NCBI GenBank assembly: GCA_947624355.1
Contig: CANQKI010000001.1
Coordinates: 17,532 to 81,531 of the forward strand
Reading direction: 5' to 3'
From: an uncultured Clostridia bacterium
GTDB lineage: Bacteria; Bacillota; Clostridia; Christensenellales; Aristaeellaceae
Length of the DNA: 64,000 bases
The notes under the pieces are model-generated. The model was given only the letters and a program-made list of their open reading frames with translations. It had not been told where the DNA came from and did not search any database. This document shows, in pieces, positions 9,863-21,296 of the stretch (positions are counted from its first letter, which is position 1; each line of letters opens with the position of its first letter). A program made the translations under genes and the position numbers.

Positions 9863-10465
9863 ATGTATGCATATTTAAAAGGCGTCGTGGCTGACAAGGG
9901 CCAGAACGAATTGGTGCTGGACGTGAACGGAGTAGGCTATCTGCTTTCCGTCAGCATGAACACCCTTCAGGAAACGCCGCCGCAGGGTGAAACCATGAAG
10001 GTGTACACCTATCTTTCCGTCCGGGAGGATGCCATGGAGCTTTTCGGCTTTGCCACCCGGGAAGAACGCTCCATGTATCTGAAACTGCTGTCCGTCAGCG
10101 GCATCGGGCCCAAGCTGGCCCTGGCGATTTTAAGCGCCATGCCCCTGCGGGATCTTACGTTGGCCATCGTAACCGGCGACGCGACCGCCCTTTCCCGGGC
10201 CCCCGGCGTCGGTAAAAAGACGGCCCAGCGGCTGGCGCTTGAACTCAAGGAAAAGGTGTCGCAAAGCGACCTGGAATCGGCTCCAACGCCGTCCGGCGCT
10301 GTTTTCCCCATTCAGGAGGATGCCGCCGTGGAAGCCCTGGCGGCCCTGCAGGCCCTGGGCTATACGCCGGCCGAGGCCGCCCGGGCCATCGGCCAGGTAC
10401 GCGGGCAGAGCGATTCTGCCAACGAACTGGTGCGGCTGGCCCTTCGGGGCATGGCAGGCATGTGA
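9863..10465 (+). CDS. ruvA: Holliday junction branch migration protein RuvA
   Basis: MYAYLKGVVADKGQNELVLDVNGVGYLL; helix-hairpin-helix motifs VSGIGPKLALAILS and APGVGKKTAQRLALELKEK. Confidence 0.96.
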   Translation: MYAYLKGVVADKGQNELVLDVNGVGYLLSVSMNTLQETPPQGETMKVYTYLSVREDAMELFGFATREERSMYLKLLSVSGIGPKLALAILSAMPLRDLTLAIVTGDATALSRAPGVGKKTAQRLALELKEKVSQSDLESAPTPSGAVFPIQEDAAVEALAALQALGYTPAEAARAIGQVRGQSDSANELVRLALRGMAGM

Positions 10466-10498
10466 TGATAGGGTAAGAATACGGGAGGCACATTGATA

Positions 10499-11548
10499 AT
10501 GGATGATCGGTTGGTTATGGCGGGAATGCGGCAGGAGGACGCCGATATTGAGGCTTCTCTGCGACCCCATCACCTGCGGGAATATATCGGCCAGAACAAA
10601 GTAAAGAACAGCCTGAGCATTTATATCAACGCGGCGCTCAAGCGCCACGATGCGCTGGATCATATGCTGCTCTACGGCCCGCCGGGCCTTGGCAAAACCA
10701 CCCTGGCCTGCATTGTGGCCGCCGAAATGGGGCAGAACATTCGGGTCACGTCGGGTCCTGCCATCGAACGTCCCGGCGACCTTGCCTCCATCCTGACCAA
10801 TCTGAATGCGGGGGATGTGCTCTTTATCGACGAAATCCACCGCCTGTCCCGGGCTGTTGAGGAGGTTCTCTACCCCGCTATGGAGGATTACGCCCTGGAC
10901 ATTATGATCGGCAAGGGCCCTACTGCCCGTTCCATGCGCCTGGACCTTCCCAAATTTACTTTGATCGGCGCCACCACCCGGGCGGGCCGCCTGTCCGCGC
11001 CGCTCCGGGATCGGTTTGGCATTGTGTTCAGGCTTGAGATTTATACGCCGGAGGAGCTCGCCCGGATCGTGGCCCGTTCCGCCGGGATTCTGGGAATGCC
11101 TTATGATGAAGACGGTATTCTAGAAATCGCCCGACGCAGCCGGGGCACGCCCCGCATTGCCAACCGTCTGCTCAAGCGCGTCCGGGACTTTGCCCAGGTG
11201 CGCAGCGACGGGCATATCACCGCGGAGGTAGCCCGCGACAGCCTGAACATGCAGGATGTGGATGATTTGGGCCTTGACCGGGTAGACCGCGCCGTGCTGA
11301 CCGCCATGATCGATAAATTCGGCGGCGGGCCCGTGGGGCTGGATACCCTGGCCGCCGTCACGGGCGAGGACGCCGTAACCATTGAAGATGTGTACGAGCC
11401 TTACCTCATGCAGCTGGGCTTTCTCATGCGCACGCCCCGGGGCCGTGTCTGCACCCCTGCGGCCTATGAACACCTGGGCAAAACGCCGCCCCCACCCAAG
11501 CCGGACGCCCCTGCTTCCGACAATGAACAAATGCAGTTTTTTGACTGA
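10499..11548 (+). CDS. ruvB: Holliday junction branch migration DNA helicase RuvB
   Basis: [12 protein letters not shown]; Walker [10 protein letters not shown]; Walker [12 protein letters not shown] at 10499 (TTG at 10493 also possible). Confidence 0.96.
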   Translation: MDDRLVMAGMRQEDADIEASLRPHHLREYIGQNKVKNSLSIYINAALKRHDALDHMLLYGPPGLGKTTLACIVAAEMGQNIRVTSGPAIERPGDLASILTNLNAGDVLFIDEIHRLSRAVEEVLYPAMEDYALDIMIGKGPTARSMRLDLPKFTLIGATTRAGRLSAPLRDRFGIVFRLEIYTPEELARIVARSAGILGMPYDEDGILEIARRSRGTPRIANRLLKRVRDFAQVRSDGHITAEVARDSLNMQDVDDLGLDRVDRAVLTAMIDKFGGGPVGLDTLAAVTGEDAVTIEDVYEPYLMQLGFLMRTPRGRVCTPAAYEHLGKTPPPPKPDAPASDNEQMQFFD

Positions 11549-11565
11549 TTTCCGGAGGCAGCCAT

Positions 11566-12054
11566 ATGCGGATTCGCCCCGCCTCGTTCAATGATCTTTC
11601 TGAATTTGCCCGCATTTACGACGCCGCCAAGGCGTACATGCGGGCGTCCGGAAATCCCAATCAATGGGCCACAGCTTATCCGAATCCCGAAACCCTGAAG
11701 AAGGATATTGCCGCCAGGCAGCTTTACGCCATGGAGGAAAACGAAAAGGTGCACGGCGTGTTCGCCCTGATTCCGGGTCCGGAGCCCTCCTATGCCGTTA
11801 TTGATGGTGCCTGGCCCAATGATCTGCCTTATGTCACCATTCACCGCATCGCGTCCGACGGCCGGATACACGGCGTGTTTGCCGCCTGTGCCGATTTTGC
11901 CAAAGCGCGATACCGGGCCGTACGCATCGACACCCATGCGGACAACAAAACCATGCAGCATTTAGCCGATAAAAACGGTTTTGTCCGCTGCGGCATTGTG
12001 CAGTTGAAACGCGGCGGAGCAAGAATCGCCTATCAGTGGACAAAGGAAGAATGA
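11566..12054 (+). CDS. GNAT family N-acetyltransferase
   Basis: [25 protein letters not shown]...[52 protein letters not shown]. Confidence 0.85.
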   Translation: MRIRPASFNDLSEFARIYDAAKAYMRASGNPNQWATAYPNPETLKKDIAARQLYAMEENEKVHGVFALIPGPEPSYAVIDGAWPNDLPYVTIHRIASDGRIHGVFAACADFAKARYRAVRIDTHADNKTMQHLADKNGFVRCGIVQLKRGGARIAYQWTKEE

Positions 12055-12061
12055 CAGCCTT

Positions 12062-13087
12062 ATGAAAACATCGGATTTTTATTATGACCTGCCGGAGCGA
12101 CTCATTGCCCAAACCCCTATGGAACCCCGGGACGCTGCCCGCATGATGGTGATTCACCGGGATACCGGTCTGCGGGAAGACAGAATTTTCCGGGATATTA
12201 TCGATTACCTGAATCCCGGCGACGTAATGGTGATCAACCAGACGAAGGTCATCCCCGCCCGTTTGCTGGGTGAAAAAGAGGATACAAAGGTCCCTGTTGA
12301 AATCCTGCTGCTCAAGCGGGTTGACAAGGATCACTGGGAAACGCTGGTGCGCCCGGGCCGCCGGCTCAAAAAAGGTGTGACGGTTTCTTTTGGTGACGGC
12401 GTTCTTCGCGCCAGGATCGGCGAAACTACTGACGCCGGCGGCCGCGTGGTGGAATTTCTGTACGAGGGCGTCTTTGAAGAATTGCTGGATCGTTTGGGTG
12501 AAATGCCCCTGCCCCCTTATATCCACGAAAAACTGGATGACCCCGACCAGTACCAGACCGTCTATGCCAAGCAATCCGGCAGCGCCGCCGCCCCCACTGC
12601 AGGGCTGCATTTCACCCCCGAACTGCTGGAACGGGTGCGGCAGAAGGGCGTTCACATTGTGCCGGTGCTATTGCATGTGGGCCTCGGCACCTTCCGCCCC
12701 GTCAAGGTGGAGGATGTGAGCCAGCACCAGATGCATTCGGAATATTATGAGGTTACACCCGAAGCAGCAGACGCAATCAACTCAGCCCGGCAGAAGGGCG
12801 GCCGTATTGTCTGCATCGGCACCACTTCCGTGCGTACCCTGGAAACAGTGGCGGACGAAAACGGCGTCATCCACCCCGGCATGGGCGAAACCAGCATCTT
12901 CATTACGCCCGGCGTCCGCCTCAAGGCCACCGACGTGCTGCTTACCAATTTCCATCTGCCGGAAAGCACCCTGCTCATGTTGATTTCCGCCATGATGGGC
13001 CGGGAAGAGGCCCTGGATGCTTATCGGGAGGCCGTGGAAAAGGAGTACCGGTTCTTTTCCTTCGGGGACTGCATGCTGATTTTGTAA
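12062..13087 (+). CDS. queA: S-adenosylmethionine:tRNA ribosyltransferase-isomerase QueA
   Basis: [30 protein letters not shown]...[14 protein letters not shown]...[16 protein letters not shown]. Confidence 0.96.
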   Translation: MKTSDFYYDLPERLIAQTPMEPRDAARMMVIHRDTGLREDRIFRDIIDYLNPGDVMVINQTKVIPARLLGEKEDTKVPVEILLLKRVDKDHWETLVRPGRRLKKGVTVSFGDGVLRARIGETTDAGGRVVEFLYEGVFEELLDRLGEMPLPPYIHEKLDDPDQYQTVYAKQSGSAAAPTAGLHFTPELLERVRQKGVHIVPVLLHVGLGTFRPVKVEDVSQHQMHSEYYEVTPEAADAINSARQKGGRIVCIGTTSVRTLETVADENGVIHPGMGETSIFITPGVRLKATDVLLTNFHLPESTLLMLISAMMGREEALDAYREAVEKEYRFFSFGDCMLIL

Positions 13088-13170
13088 AAAACGCTGTAAA
13101 ATCCGCTGCCAACGGATAAACGGCGCGGTGTCAATACCAATATTTTGATATTTTTCCGGGTTTCAATGAG

Positions 13171-13620
13171 TCATAAAGATTTCAGAAAAATATATACTTC
13201 ATTTCCTTTTCTGTTGACGTACCCATACCCATCCGTTTCAAAGCCCAGGCTTTTGTGCAGGGCAATGCTTGCGTGATTGTCGGCTTGCACCTGTTGCAAC
13301 GCAATTCTGTATCCCTTGCCCTTGGCAATATCCAGCGCAATGCGCATGGCTTCCGCGCCAAATCCGCGGCGACGGAAAACCGGAAAAATTTCCGGGCCAA
13401 CGGAAATCACGCTGTCAGAAAGCTGATACAAAGAAATCATACCGACAATTTGATTGCCGTCAATGACGGCAAACATTTCATAATACTTTCCATGAAAAAT
13501 AAGCCTATTCCAATTACAGATTGTGTCCCGAATCTCTTCGACAGACGTGCAGATGTTTCCGTTTTCCAGCAAAACTGCGGCGTCCGATTCCCGAAAGTGC
13601 CTTAAGGATACCATCTTCAT
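13171..13620 (-). CDS. GNAT family N-acetyltransferase
   Basis: SLRHFRESDAAVLLENGN...VFRRRGFGAEAMRIALDIAKGKGYRIALQQVQADNHASIALHKSLGFE. Confidence 0.88.
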   Translation of the reverse strand: MKMVSLRHFRESDAAVLLENGNICTSVEEIRDTICNWNRLIFHGKYYEMFAVIDGNQIVGMISLYQLSDSVISVGPEIFPVFRRRGFGAEAMRIALDIAKGKGYRIALQQVQADNHASIALHKSLGFETDGYGYVNRKGNEVYIFLKSL

Positions 13621-14750
13621 TCTTCCATTTCTGCAGTAATAGCGGCGATTTTTCCCTGTCGCAGGTAAATGCGCGGAACCCTGCGCCCGATCATGGCCAG
13701 GGATTCGTTGCGGTTGAGGTTTCCCAGCGCCGCGTATTCACGAAGGGAAATGCCGCCGCCAAGCAGTGTAGCCGTATCCCCCGGTTTTACTCCCGGAATA
13801 TCCGTCACATCCACCATCATCTGATCCATGCAGACCAGGCCCAGCACCGGAGCCTTTTGCCCGTGAATCATTACATAGCCCTTTTTTGAAAGCGCTCTGG
13901 AATACCCATCCACGTATCCCGCCGCCAGCGTGGCGACAAGCGTATCCCGTTCCAGCGGCGTATCGTCATACCCCACGCCCTCGCCCTTTGCCGCGACGGC
14001 GACCCGGGTCACCCGCGCCTTCAGCGCGGCGACGGCCCTGCCTTCGTCATACCGTTCCCAGGAGACCGGCACGTTGCCGTACAGAAATGCTCCCACCCGC
14101 ACAGCGTCCAATTGCCACTCGGGGTAGCGGGTCAGGCCGATAGAATCGAGAAGATGCAGCATTTGCGGCCGGGCTCCGGCATTTTTTAGTTGCTTAACAG
14201 CGTCCATAAACAGCGTGAACTGCGCCTTGCTCTGCTCCCGGGAACGCAGGGCAAGATGGCTGTATATTCCTTCAATGAAAAAGCCGGGCAAGCCGATCAT
14301 CGGCAGCGCTTCTTCCGCGCTGCAAAAACCCAGGCGGTGCAAACCGGTATCCAGCTTGATATGTACTTTTGCCGGTTTTCCGCACGCCTCCGCCGCCTTT
14401 GACACCGCCCTGCCTTCTTCCACCGTATTGACCGTTACGGAAATATCCTCTGCAATCAGGCGGCCCAGATAGGCGCTTTCCGCAGCGCCCATCACCAGAA
14501 TATGCGCATCCGGCAGTGCCCGGCGCACAGCCAGCGCCTCCTCCGCGGTGGCCGTTGCAAACCAATCGGCCCCCGCTTCATAAAGCGTTTTTACAGTGCG
14601 TGAAAGGCCAAGCCCATAGGCATTAGCCTTTACGACGCAGATGAACGCCGTTTCCGGCTTGCACAAAGACTTTGCCAGCCGATAATTGTAAATCAGCGCG
14701 TCCTCGTCCACTTCCAGCCATACCCGGGACATGGCGCGGTCAGTTTCCAT
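13617..14750 (-). CDS. alr: Alanine racemase
   Basis: [16 protein letters not shown]-lysine motif; [49 protein letters not shown]. Start at 14750 has a GGAGGA RBS. Confidence 0.94.
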   Translation of the reverse strand: METDRAMSRVWLEVDEDALIYNYRLAKSLCKPETAFICVVKANAYGLGLSRTVKTLYEAGADWFATATAEEALAVRRALPDAHILVMGAAESAYLGRLIAEDISVTVNTVEEGRAVSKAAEACGKPAKVHIKLDTGLHRLGFCSAEEALPMIGLPGFFIEGIYSHLALRSREQSKAQFTLFMDAVKQLKNAGARPQMLHLLDSIGLTRYPEWQLDAVRVGAFLYGNVPVSWERYDEGRAVAALKARVTRVAVAAKGEGVGYDDTPLERDTLVATLAAGYVDGYSRALSKKGYVMIHGQKAPVLGLVCMDQMMVDVTDIPGVKPGDTATLLGGGISLREYAALGNLNRNESLAMIGRRVPRIYLRQGKIAAITAEMEE

Positions 14751-15693
14751 CGCTGTCCTCCGAAAGCAGCGCCCTGTATGCCGCCAATTCTTTCTGATTG
14801 CCAAGAATCATGTGTCCCGGCTCGATTTCAACCCAGACGGGCTGATCCACGCTGTAATCATGCACACTTTCATCGTAAATAACGGGCGGCCCCTCCTGCC
14901 GTTCATCCGGCGAGGGAACAGGCACGGCGGAGAGAAGGGCCTTCGTGTACGGATGCAGCGGATGGTGGAACAGCGTTTCCGTTTCAGCCAGCTCCACCAG
15001 ACGGCCTTTGTGAATCACGGCAATCCGGTCGCAAATGAACCGCATGACGGAAAGATCGTGGGAAATAAACAGATAGGTAAAGCCCCGCTCCTTCTGCAGT
15101 TCTGCCAGCAGATTCAGCACCTGGGCACGGATGGACACATCCAAAGCGGAAATCGGCTCGTCCGCCACGATGAACTCAGGCTGCATAACGAGCGCCCGGG
15201 CGATACCGATGCGCTGCCGCTGACCGCCCGAAAATTCATGGGGAAAGCGGCTGGCAAACTCGGGCAGCAGCCCCACGGCCATCAACGCCGCGTCTACCCG
15301 CTTCTTGCGTTCTTCCTTGCTCAGATGCTTTTCCACGTTATACAGGCCTTCGGATACAATGTAATCCACCTTGGCCCGCTCGTTGAGGGAGGCCATAGGG
15401 TCCTGGAAAATCATCTGAATTTTCCGGGTCACTTCCCGATCCAGCTTTTTGCTGATTCTGCCATTGATTTTCTGCCCTTTAAAAAGGATTTCCCCCGCAG
15501 CGGCCTCATAGATCCGGATGATAGCCCGGCCGATGGTGGTTTTGCCCGACCCGGATTCGCCTACCAATCCAAAGGTTTCTCCCGGATAAATGTCAAAGCT
15601 GACCCCACGCACAGCGTAAAACGGATGCCGGCGGGGGCCGAACGCCACCTTCAGATCGCGCACGGAAAGCAGCGGTTCACGTTCCATCGTCAT
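14740..15693 (-). CDS. oppF: Oligopeptide ABC transporter ATP-binding protein (OppF-like)
   Basis: Walker [53 protein letters not shown]. Confidence 0.92.
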   Translation of the reverse strand: MTMEREPLLSVRDLKVAFGPRRHPFYAVRGVSFDIYPGETFGLVGESGSGKTTIGRAIIRIYEAAAGEILFKGQKINGRISKKLDREVTRKIQMIFQDPMASLNERAKVDYIVSEGLYNVEKHLSKEERKKRVDAALMAVGLLPEFASRFPHEFSGGQRQRIGIARALVMQPEFIVADEPISALDVSIRAQVLNLLAELQKERGFTYLFISHDLSVMRFICDRIAVIHKGRLVELAETETLFHHPLHPYTKALLSAVPVPSPDERQEGPPVIYDESVHDYSVDQPVWVEIEPGHMILGNQKELAAYRALLSEDSDGN

Positions 15694-16727
15694 TTCAGCG
15701 CCCCCGCTTTCTTCAGTCGTTTCAGAATTTCCGGCGGTTCCACATGCGGCGCGCGGGGATCGAGCAGCCAGGTGCGGGCCTTATGGGTGGGCGATACGTC
15801 AAAGAAGGGCGGCCGCTCTTCAAAATCGATCTTCAGGGCGTGAGGATTCCGGGGAGCAAAGGCGTCGCCTTTGATTTCGGCGTAAAGATTGGGCGGCGTT
15901 CCCTTGATGGAAAACAGCGCCTCGCCCTTTGCCCCCAGCTGCGGCAAGGAGGAAAGCAGCGCCCAGGTATACGGGTGTCGGGCGTCGTAAAACACTTCCC
16001 GGCTGGAGCCGATTTCCACAATATCTCCCGCATACATCACGGCTACACGGTCGGCCACGTTGGCCACCACTCCCAGGTCATGGGTAATATAAACGGTGGT
16101 CAGGTTGTATTTGCGCACCAGATCGCGGATCAGGTGCAGAATCTGGGCCTGGATGGTTACGTCCAAGGCGGTGGTAGGCTCGTCGCAAATAAGGATTTTG
16201 GGGCTGCAGGCAATGGCGATAGCAATAACGACCCGCTGCCGCATGCCGCCGGAAAACTCATGGGGATACTGTTTGGCCCGGGCCTCCGGATGCGCGATGC
16301 CCACATCGTTGAGAATTTCGATCATTTTCCGGTAAGCTTCGGGGCCCGTCACCTGCCTGTGCAGCTTCAGCGCCTCGGTTATCTGGGCGCCAATGGTTTT
16401 CAGGGGATTCAGGCTGGTCATGGGATCTTGCAGCACCATGGCGATTTCCCCGCCGCGGATGGTAAGCCACTGCTTTTCGGTGGTAAATGCGGCGAGGTCC
16501 TGACCCTTGTAGTAGATATGGCCGCTTTCAATCCAACCGTTGAGGTCGTTGAGGCCCATAAAGGCCTTCGTCAGCACTGATTTTCCCGAACCGGACTCCC
16601 CCACGATCGCCAGCGTTTCGCCCTCGTACAGGTCCAGCGACACATCCCGGATCGCATGCAGCTGCTTGCCCCGCAGGGAGAACTTGATATTCAGGTTCTG
16701 AACGGACAGGATAGGGGTCTGATCCAT
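15690..16727 (-). CDS. oppD: Oligopeptide ABC transporter ATP-binding protein (OppD-like)
   Basis: [49 protein letters not shown]. Start at MDQTPILS. Confidence 0.92.
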   Translation of the reverse strand: MDQTPILSVQNLNIKFSLRGKQLHAIRDVSLDLYEGETLAIVGESGSGKSVLTKAFMGLNDLNGWIESGHIYYKGQDLAAFTTEKQWLTIRGGEIAMVLQDPMTSLNPLKTIGAQITEALKLHRQVTGPEAYRKMIEILNDVGIAHPEARAKQYPHEFSGGMRQRVVIAIAIACSPKILICDEPTTALDVTIQAQILHLIRDLVRKYNLTTVYITHDLGVVANVADRVAVMYAGDIVEIGSSREVFYDARHPYTWALLSSLPQLGAKGEALFSIKGTPPNLYAEIKGDAFAPRNPHALKIDFEERPPFFDVSPTHKARTWLLDPRAPHVEPPEILKRLKKAGALK

Positions 16728-16740
16728 CTGTTCTCCCTCC

Positions 16741-18102
16741 TCACGTATGGTTTTTGGGGTCGGCGGCGTCCGCAAAGGCATTGCCGATAATGTAGAACGA
16801 AATGGTGATAATGGAAAGCACAATGGTGGGGAACACCAATTGATAGCTGGCCGAAGTCGCAAGCAGCTTGCGGCCCACGTTAATCAGGTTTCCAAGCGAC
16901 GGGATACTCACCGGCAATCCCAGGCCGATATAGGTAATGAACACCTCGCTGCCGATAGCTCCGGGAACGGACAGCGCCATACGCAGCGTAATCACCGATA
17001 CCAGGTAAGGCAGCAGGTTCCGCATGATGATGCGGAAAGTGCCCGTGCCAAGGCACCTGGAAGCCAGGTTATAATCCCGGTCGCGGATGATGACGATCTG
17101 ATTGCGCACGAACCGCGCCATGCCCACCCAGCCCGTCACGCTCATAGCCAGAATCAGCGTGCTCACACCGGGGCGCAGGATATAAGAAACCAGGATCAGT
17201 ACAATGGTGGTGGGGATATTGTCAATCACGTTATACACTTCGGTCAGCAGCCTGTCCAGGGAACGAACATAGCCCCACAATACGCCGATCAGAATACCGA
17301 TGACAGCCTGAAAAACCGCCACCACCATGCCGATCATCAGGGACGTGCGGGTGCCGGACCAGACCATAGCCCATAGATCCTGTCCGGCGTTGTTTGTGCC
17401 GAAGAGGAAGGGACGCGTATCCGGAAGCAGCCGGATTTTTGCCGGTTCCTTCAGCACTGCCGTTCCGTCCTCCCGCATGGTCAGGGCACTTTTCTTCACA
17501 AACAGTTCGTCGCCCTTGTTTGTCAGATCGTTCGGTGAAGTAAAAAGCTTTACAGAGAAATTGGAACGCGCTTCGTAGGGCGTATTTTCGTAATCCTCCG
17601 GCAGCTTCAGCTTGGTGGTGAAATCATTCTTCACATAGCCCTGTTTCCCGTCATATTCGACGAAGCAGAATTCGTCGCCGTATTCCAGCACGGTAAATTC
17701 CTTCCGGCTGGGAATGGTGGCCAGGGCGTTGCTGACGGCGGCCCATTCTTCATTTTCCCAGGGCGTCACGGCGAGCACGGTGCCCGCCTCTGCTTCCGCA
17801 ACCACGTTGGTGAACCCTGGCTGCACGTTCATCATCTGCATTTCGGTAATGGGATGATTGATCACCAGGTTGGCCTCGTACTGCCCGGGAAGATAGGGCT
17901 GGATAAAGGTAAACACCAGCAGCACAGCCAGAACCACGGTCAGCAGCATGGCGGTCTTGTTCTTCAGGAAGCAATGAAACGTGCTGCCCCAGTAGGAATA
18001 ATCGGAATAGCCCGCCATTTCAGCAGCGGCACTGTCGTACTCGGCGAAGGAGAAGCCGCTGTTTTCAAGCGGAGCCACAATATGATCGCGGATTCCTTTC
18101 AT
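16741..18102 (-). CDS. oppC: Oligopeptide ABC transporter permease (OppC-like) with long extracytoplasmic insertion
   Basis: C-terminal BPD_transp_1 permease core (FLFGTNNAGQDLWAMVWSGTRTSLMIGM...). About 160 aa lie between TM1 and the core, including SH3b-like FTVLEYGDEFCFVEYDGKQGYVKNDF. Confidence 0.9.
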   Translation of the reverse strand: MKGIRDHIVAPLENSGFSFAEYDSAAAEMAGYSDYSYWGSTFHCFLKNKTAMLLTVVLAVLLVFTFIQPYLPGQYEANLVINHPITEMQMMNVQPGFTNVVAEAEAGTVLAVTPWENEEWAAVSNALATIPSRKEFTVLEYGDEFCFVEYDGKQGYVKNDFTTKLKLPEDYENTPYEARSNFSVKLFTSPNDLTNKGDELFVKKSALTMREDGTAVLKEPAKIRLLPDTRPFLFGTNNAGQDLWAMVWSGTRTSLMIGMVVAVFQAVIGILIGVLWGYVRSLDRLLTEVYNVIDNIPTTIVLILVSYILRPGVSTLILAMSVTGWVGMARFVRNQIVIIRDRDYNLASRCLGTGTFRIIMRNLLPYLVSVITLRMALSVPGAIGSEVFITYIGLGLPVSIPSLGNLINVGRKLLATSASYQLVFPTIVLSIITISFYIIGNAFADAADPKNHT

Positions 18103-19043
18103 CAGCGGGCACCTTCCTTCTTCTGCAGGCTGATGCGCGGGTCAATGACCGCCATCAGCAGATCGCCCAGCAGCATGCCCACAATGCCGATGCAGGAATA
18201 AATCATCACAAGGGCCTGAACCATGGGATTGTCCTGGCGGCTGATTACGTCCACCAGCAGCCCGCCCATTCCGGGAATGGAGTACAGGGACTCAATGTAA
18301 ATGGAGCCGCTTACCGTGTAAAGCAGCGAGGTGGGGATATACTGAATCATGGGCACGAACGCATTGCGAAACACATGCCGCATGGTGATTTTTCTGCTGT
18401 CAACGCCCTTGGCCCGGGCCAGGCGCACATAATCCTTGTTGAGTTCATCCACCATGTATCGCCTCAGCCACATGGCGTAATAGGCGATGTTGCCCAGGGA
18501 CATGGAAAACACCGGCAGAATCCAGGAAACCGGATTCTTTTCATCAAACAGCATGCTGACGCCAAACAGCGTAGAGCCAAAGGACTGAATGTAGATATAA
18601 TACACCGCCGCCGGAACGGCATTCACCAGCACGATGAACACCGTGCCGAATTTATCCCAGAATTTGTTTTTGGAACGTGCCATCGCGGCGCCCAGCGGAA
18701 TGCCAAGTACCAGGGAAACCGCCATGGAAAGCAGGCCCATTTTGATGGAGATCGGCGCTTTGCGTACCACAATATCGGCGATGGGCACCCCCGCGCTGTA
18801 ACGGGCCGACGTGCCCAAATCGCCGTGAAAAAGATTGACGAAGAAATTTTTGAGCTGCACAAGAAGCGGATCGTTCAGACCCATTTTCTGCAGCGTCGCC
18901 TGAATTACCGCGTCGTCCAGTTTGTCGATATTGTCAAAATATCCGTCAATGGGCATCTGGCGCACCATGATGAACACGACGGTCAGAATAATCGCCAGGG
19001 TGAACAGCGATTGCCCGATTCGCTTGAGTAAATACTTCGCCAA
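18102..19043 (-). CDS. oppB: Oligopeptide ABC transporter permease (OppB-like)
   Basis: LAKYLLKRIGQSLFTLAIILTVVFIMVRQMP...ELNKDYVRLARAKGVDSRKITMRHVFRNAFVPMI. Likely TTG start near 19043; the ORF is open to 19175. Confidence 0.9.
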   Translation of the reverse strand: MAKYLLKRIGQSLFTLAIILTVVFIMVRQMPIDGYFDNIDKLDDAVIQATLQKMGLNDPLLVQLKNFFVNLFHGDLGTSARYSAGVPIADIVVRKAPISIKMGLLSMAVSLVLGIPLGAAMARSKNKFWDKFGTVFIVLVNAVPAAVYYIYIQSFGSTLFGVSMLFDEKNPVSWILPVFSMSLGNIAYYAMWLRRYMVDELNKDYVRLARAKGVDSRKITMRHVFRNAFVPMIQYIPTSLLYTVSGSIYIESLYSIPGMGGLLVDVISRQDNPMVQALVMIYSCIGIVGMLLGDLLMAVIDPRISLQKKEGAR

Positions 19044-19140
19044 CTCGGTAACATCCTTTTTCCATTTGTTCGCCGCGGGAAAATGCATTCCCGCAGCGAC
19101 GGCGTCACGTCCGGTTGCGCCAAAACATGACGCAAACGAT

Positions 19141-19164
19141 GCAAGAGCGCCGGAGCGCTCTTGC
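19141..19164 (-). terminator. oppA-oppB intercistronic stem-loop
   Basis: Perfect 10-bp inverted repeat GCAAGAGCGC / GCGCTCTTGC with 4-nt loop between oppA and oppB; no T-tract, so likely mRNA processing or partial attenuation. Confidence 0.55.
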
Positions 19165-19181
19165 ACCGTCAGCAAATTTCA

Positions 19182-21041
19182 TTATTCCGCCGCGTTCCTG
19201 GCTTCCTCGTAAGCGTCCAGGGCGTCATAGTAAGCGTCGGTATCCATATAGGTATCCAGCTTATACTGACCCTTGTAACGCTCTGTGGTGAGGCCGTAAG
19301 GTGCGATAGGCGAAGAGAAGGGATCAAGCAGGGAAGCGGTGTAGCCGCCGGAACCGTATCCGAAGGGAATGACGCAGGCGTGATCGATCAGGTACGCTTC
19401 CGCTTTGGCAAAGGCAAGATAGCGCGCTTCCAAATCGTCTGTGATGGACTTAGCCGCGTCAACCAGCGCATAATACTCGCTGATCATCTCAGTATCGGTT
19501 GCCTTATCCACATAGCAATAGTTGTTATCCACCGCGAAGGGCTCAGTATACGTCAGGGGATCGGCGTAGTCGGGGCCCCAGTTGCAGTTCATCATGCCGT
19601 ACATACCGGTGCGGCGAGCCGACAAGTAAGAAGTGGAGGGGCCCGCTTCAATCACTACGTCGATGTAGTCGGTTCCCAGCACGTCTTCCAGCTGCTGTTC
19701 CACGATCTGCGCTTCCTCAGCAGAGTTGTTGTCCGACGAAGTAGGGTTGTAGAGCAGCAGCACCTTGACCGGGAAAGAAGCGCCCGCGGCAGTCAGCTCC
19801 GGCATGGCCGCTTCCTTATACGCCAGGGCTGCTTCTTTGTCAAACGTATCCACGCTCTTGGCCGTAATCGCCGCCAGATCGCCCATGTTGATGTAGTCCG
19901 TGCCATTATAATCCACAAAGGCGGGAGGCGTAATGGTGTTATAGAGCAGATTCTCAGGATTTTCCGCATCGATCAGCGTCTTCGCCTTGACGCGATTGAA
20001 CGCGCTGACAATGGACTGGCGGAAATTCTCATTGTTGACGGCAATGCGCCAGTTGTCCGGTTCATAAGCGGCGTCAAACTGCGGATCAAAGTTGAAGGTG
20101 TAGAAGTAGCTGTAATAGCTGGTGAGGCGGGAAGGATGAATCATAGCCGCCTTTTCAGGATCGGAAAGCCAGTCGGCAATCAGTTCGGCGCTGAGGGAAG
20201 CGCTGTCCACTTCGCCGCGCAGGAACAGTTCGGGCGAAACCGTGGACGCTTCCTTGTTGTATTTGTCAATGATCTGATCGATATGCACGTTGGCGGCGTC
20301 CCAGTTCTTTTCGTTCTTGGTGAGCACCCGGGTTTCCTGGGGCTTGAACTCGCTGATGTAATACGCGCCGCAGTAGAGCAGGGTATCGTTTCCGGTAGCA
20401 AGGCCAAACTGATCGCCCTTTTCCGTGAGGAACTGCTCGTTAACGGGCATGAAATTCACGTAGGTCAGCATGGACAGGAAATAAGGAAGGGGCTGCTCGA
20501 GCGTATACTGAATCGTATGCTCATCCACCGCCTTGACGCCCACGGTGTCCCAATCCATTTTGGGCGCGGGTTCCTCGCCCTCCTCCGGGGTAGTTGTGCC
20601 CATGTAGTAAGCTTTTGCGCCCGCAATGCCGCAGGTATCATACAGCAGATTGGCGGTTGAGCTGGCATTCTGGGCGTCCAGAATGTACTTGGCGGCGGCG
20701 ACAAAGTCGTTGGCCGTCACGTCGGCGTAGTATTCCCCGTTGCCGTCCACCCACACGGCGTCATCCCGCAGGTGGAACGTCCAGGTCAGGCCGTCTTCCG
20801 AGCTTTCCCAGCTTTCGGCCAGGGACGGGTGCATCCGGCCGTATTGATCGTATTCCACCAGCGTATCGATTACATTGGCGGCAATGGCAAATTCGCTGGT
20901 AGTAGATGTGACCAGGTAATTCAGCGTGGTTACTTCGCTGGAATACAGCGTGGTATAGGTAACCGGGTCTTCTGCCTGAGCGAACGACGTCATCCCCATC
21001 AGCATAAGCACGCTCAGCAGCAAACATACGGTCCTTTTCAT
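19182..21041 (-). CDS. oppA: Oligopeptide ABC transporter substrate-binding protein (OppA-like, SBP_bac_5)
   Basis: SBP_bac_5 features: LAESWESSEDGLTWTFHLRDDAVWVDG..., NNENFRQSIVSAFNR; signal peptide without lipobox Cys. Confidence 0.92.
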   Translation of the reverse strand: MKRTVCLLLSVLMLMGMTSFAQAEDPVTYTTLYSSEVTTLNYLVTSTTSEFAIAANVIDTLVEYDQYGRMHPSLAESWESSEDGLTWTFHLRDDAVWVDGNGEYYADVTANDFVAAAKYILDAQNASSTANLLYDTCGIAGAKAYYMGTTTPEEGEEPAPKMDWDTVGVKAVDEHTIQYTLEQPLPYFLSMLTYVNFMPVNEQFLTEKGDQFGLATGNDTLLYCGAYYISEFKPQETRVLTKNEKNWDAANVHIDQIIDKYNKEASTVSPELFLRGEVDSASLSAELIADWLSDPEKAAMIHPSRLTSYYSYFYTFNFDPQFDAAYEPDNWRIAVNNENFRQSIVSAFNRVKAKTLIDAENPENLLYNTITPPAFVDYNGTDYINMGDLAAITAKSVDTFDKEAALAYKEAAMPELTAAGASFPVKVLLLYNPTSSDNNSAEEAQIVEQQLEDVLGTDYIDVVIEAGPSTSYLSARRTGMYGMMNCNWGPDYADPLTYTEPFAVDNNYCYVDKATDTEMISEYYALVDAAKSITDDLEARYLAFAKAEAYLIDHACVIPFGYGSGGYTASLLDPFSSPIAPYGLTTERYKGQYKLDTYMDTDAYYDALDAYEEARNAAE

Positions 21042-21296
21042 GCCTGATTCCTCCCTTGATTGTAAAATGATCTTCCATTGCTGAAAGATGTTCGGGACTA
21101 AGCATAACACAAAAATCCTGAAATTGCAATATCTGTTTTTTTACAATTCATACGCTTCTTGCGATGTCAGCTGTATTTTTCGTGTTCTTCATCGATTTGA
21201 AATTTTAGAAATCCAAAAATGCAAAAATCCGCCAGACACTGGAAACGTTCTTCCTGAAATCCAAATGTCGGCGGCGCTTTTTCTTTCTGAATCCGT

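Noticed and set aside
19161-20660. 499-aa plus-strand ORF opposite oppA
   Set aside because: Shadow ORF: antisense to a well-supported SBP gene, no recognisable motifs.
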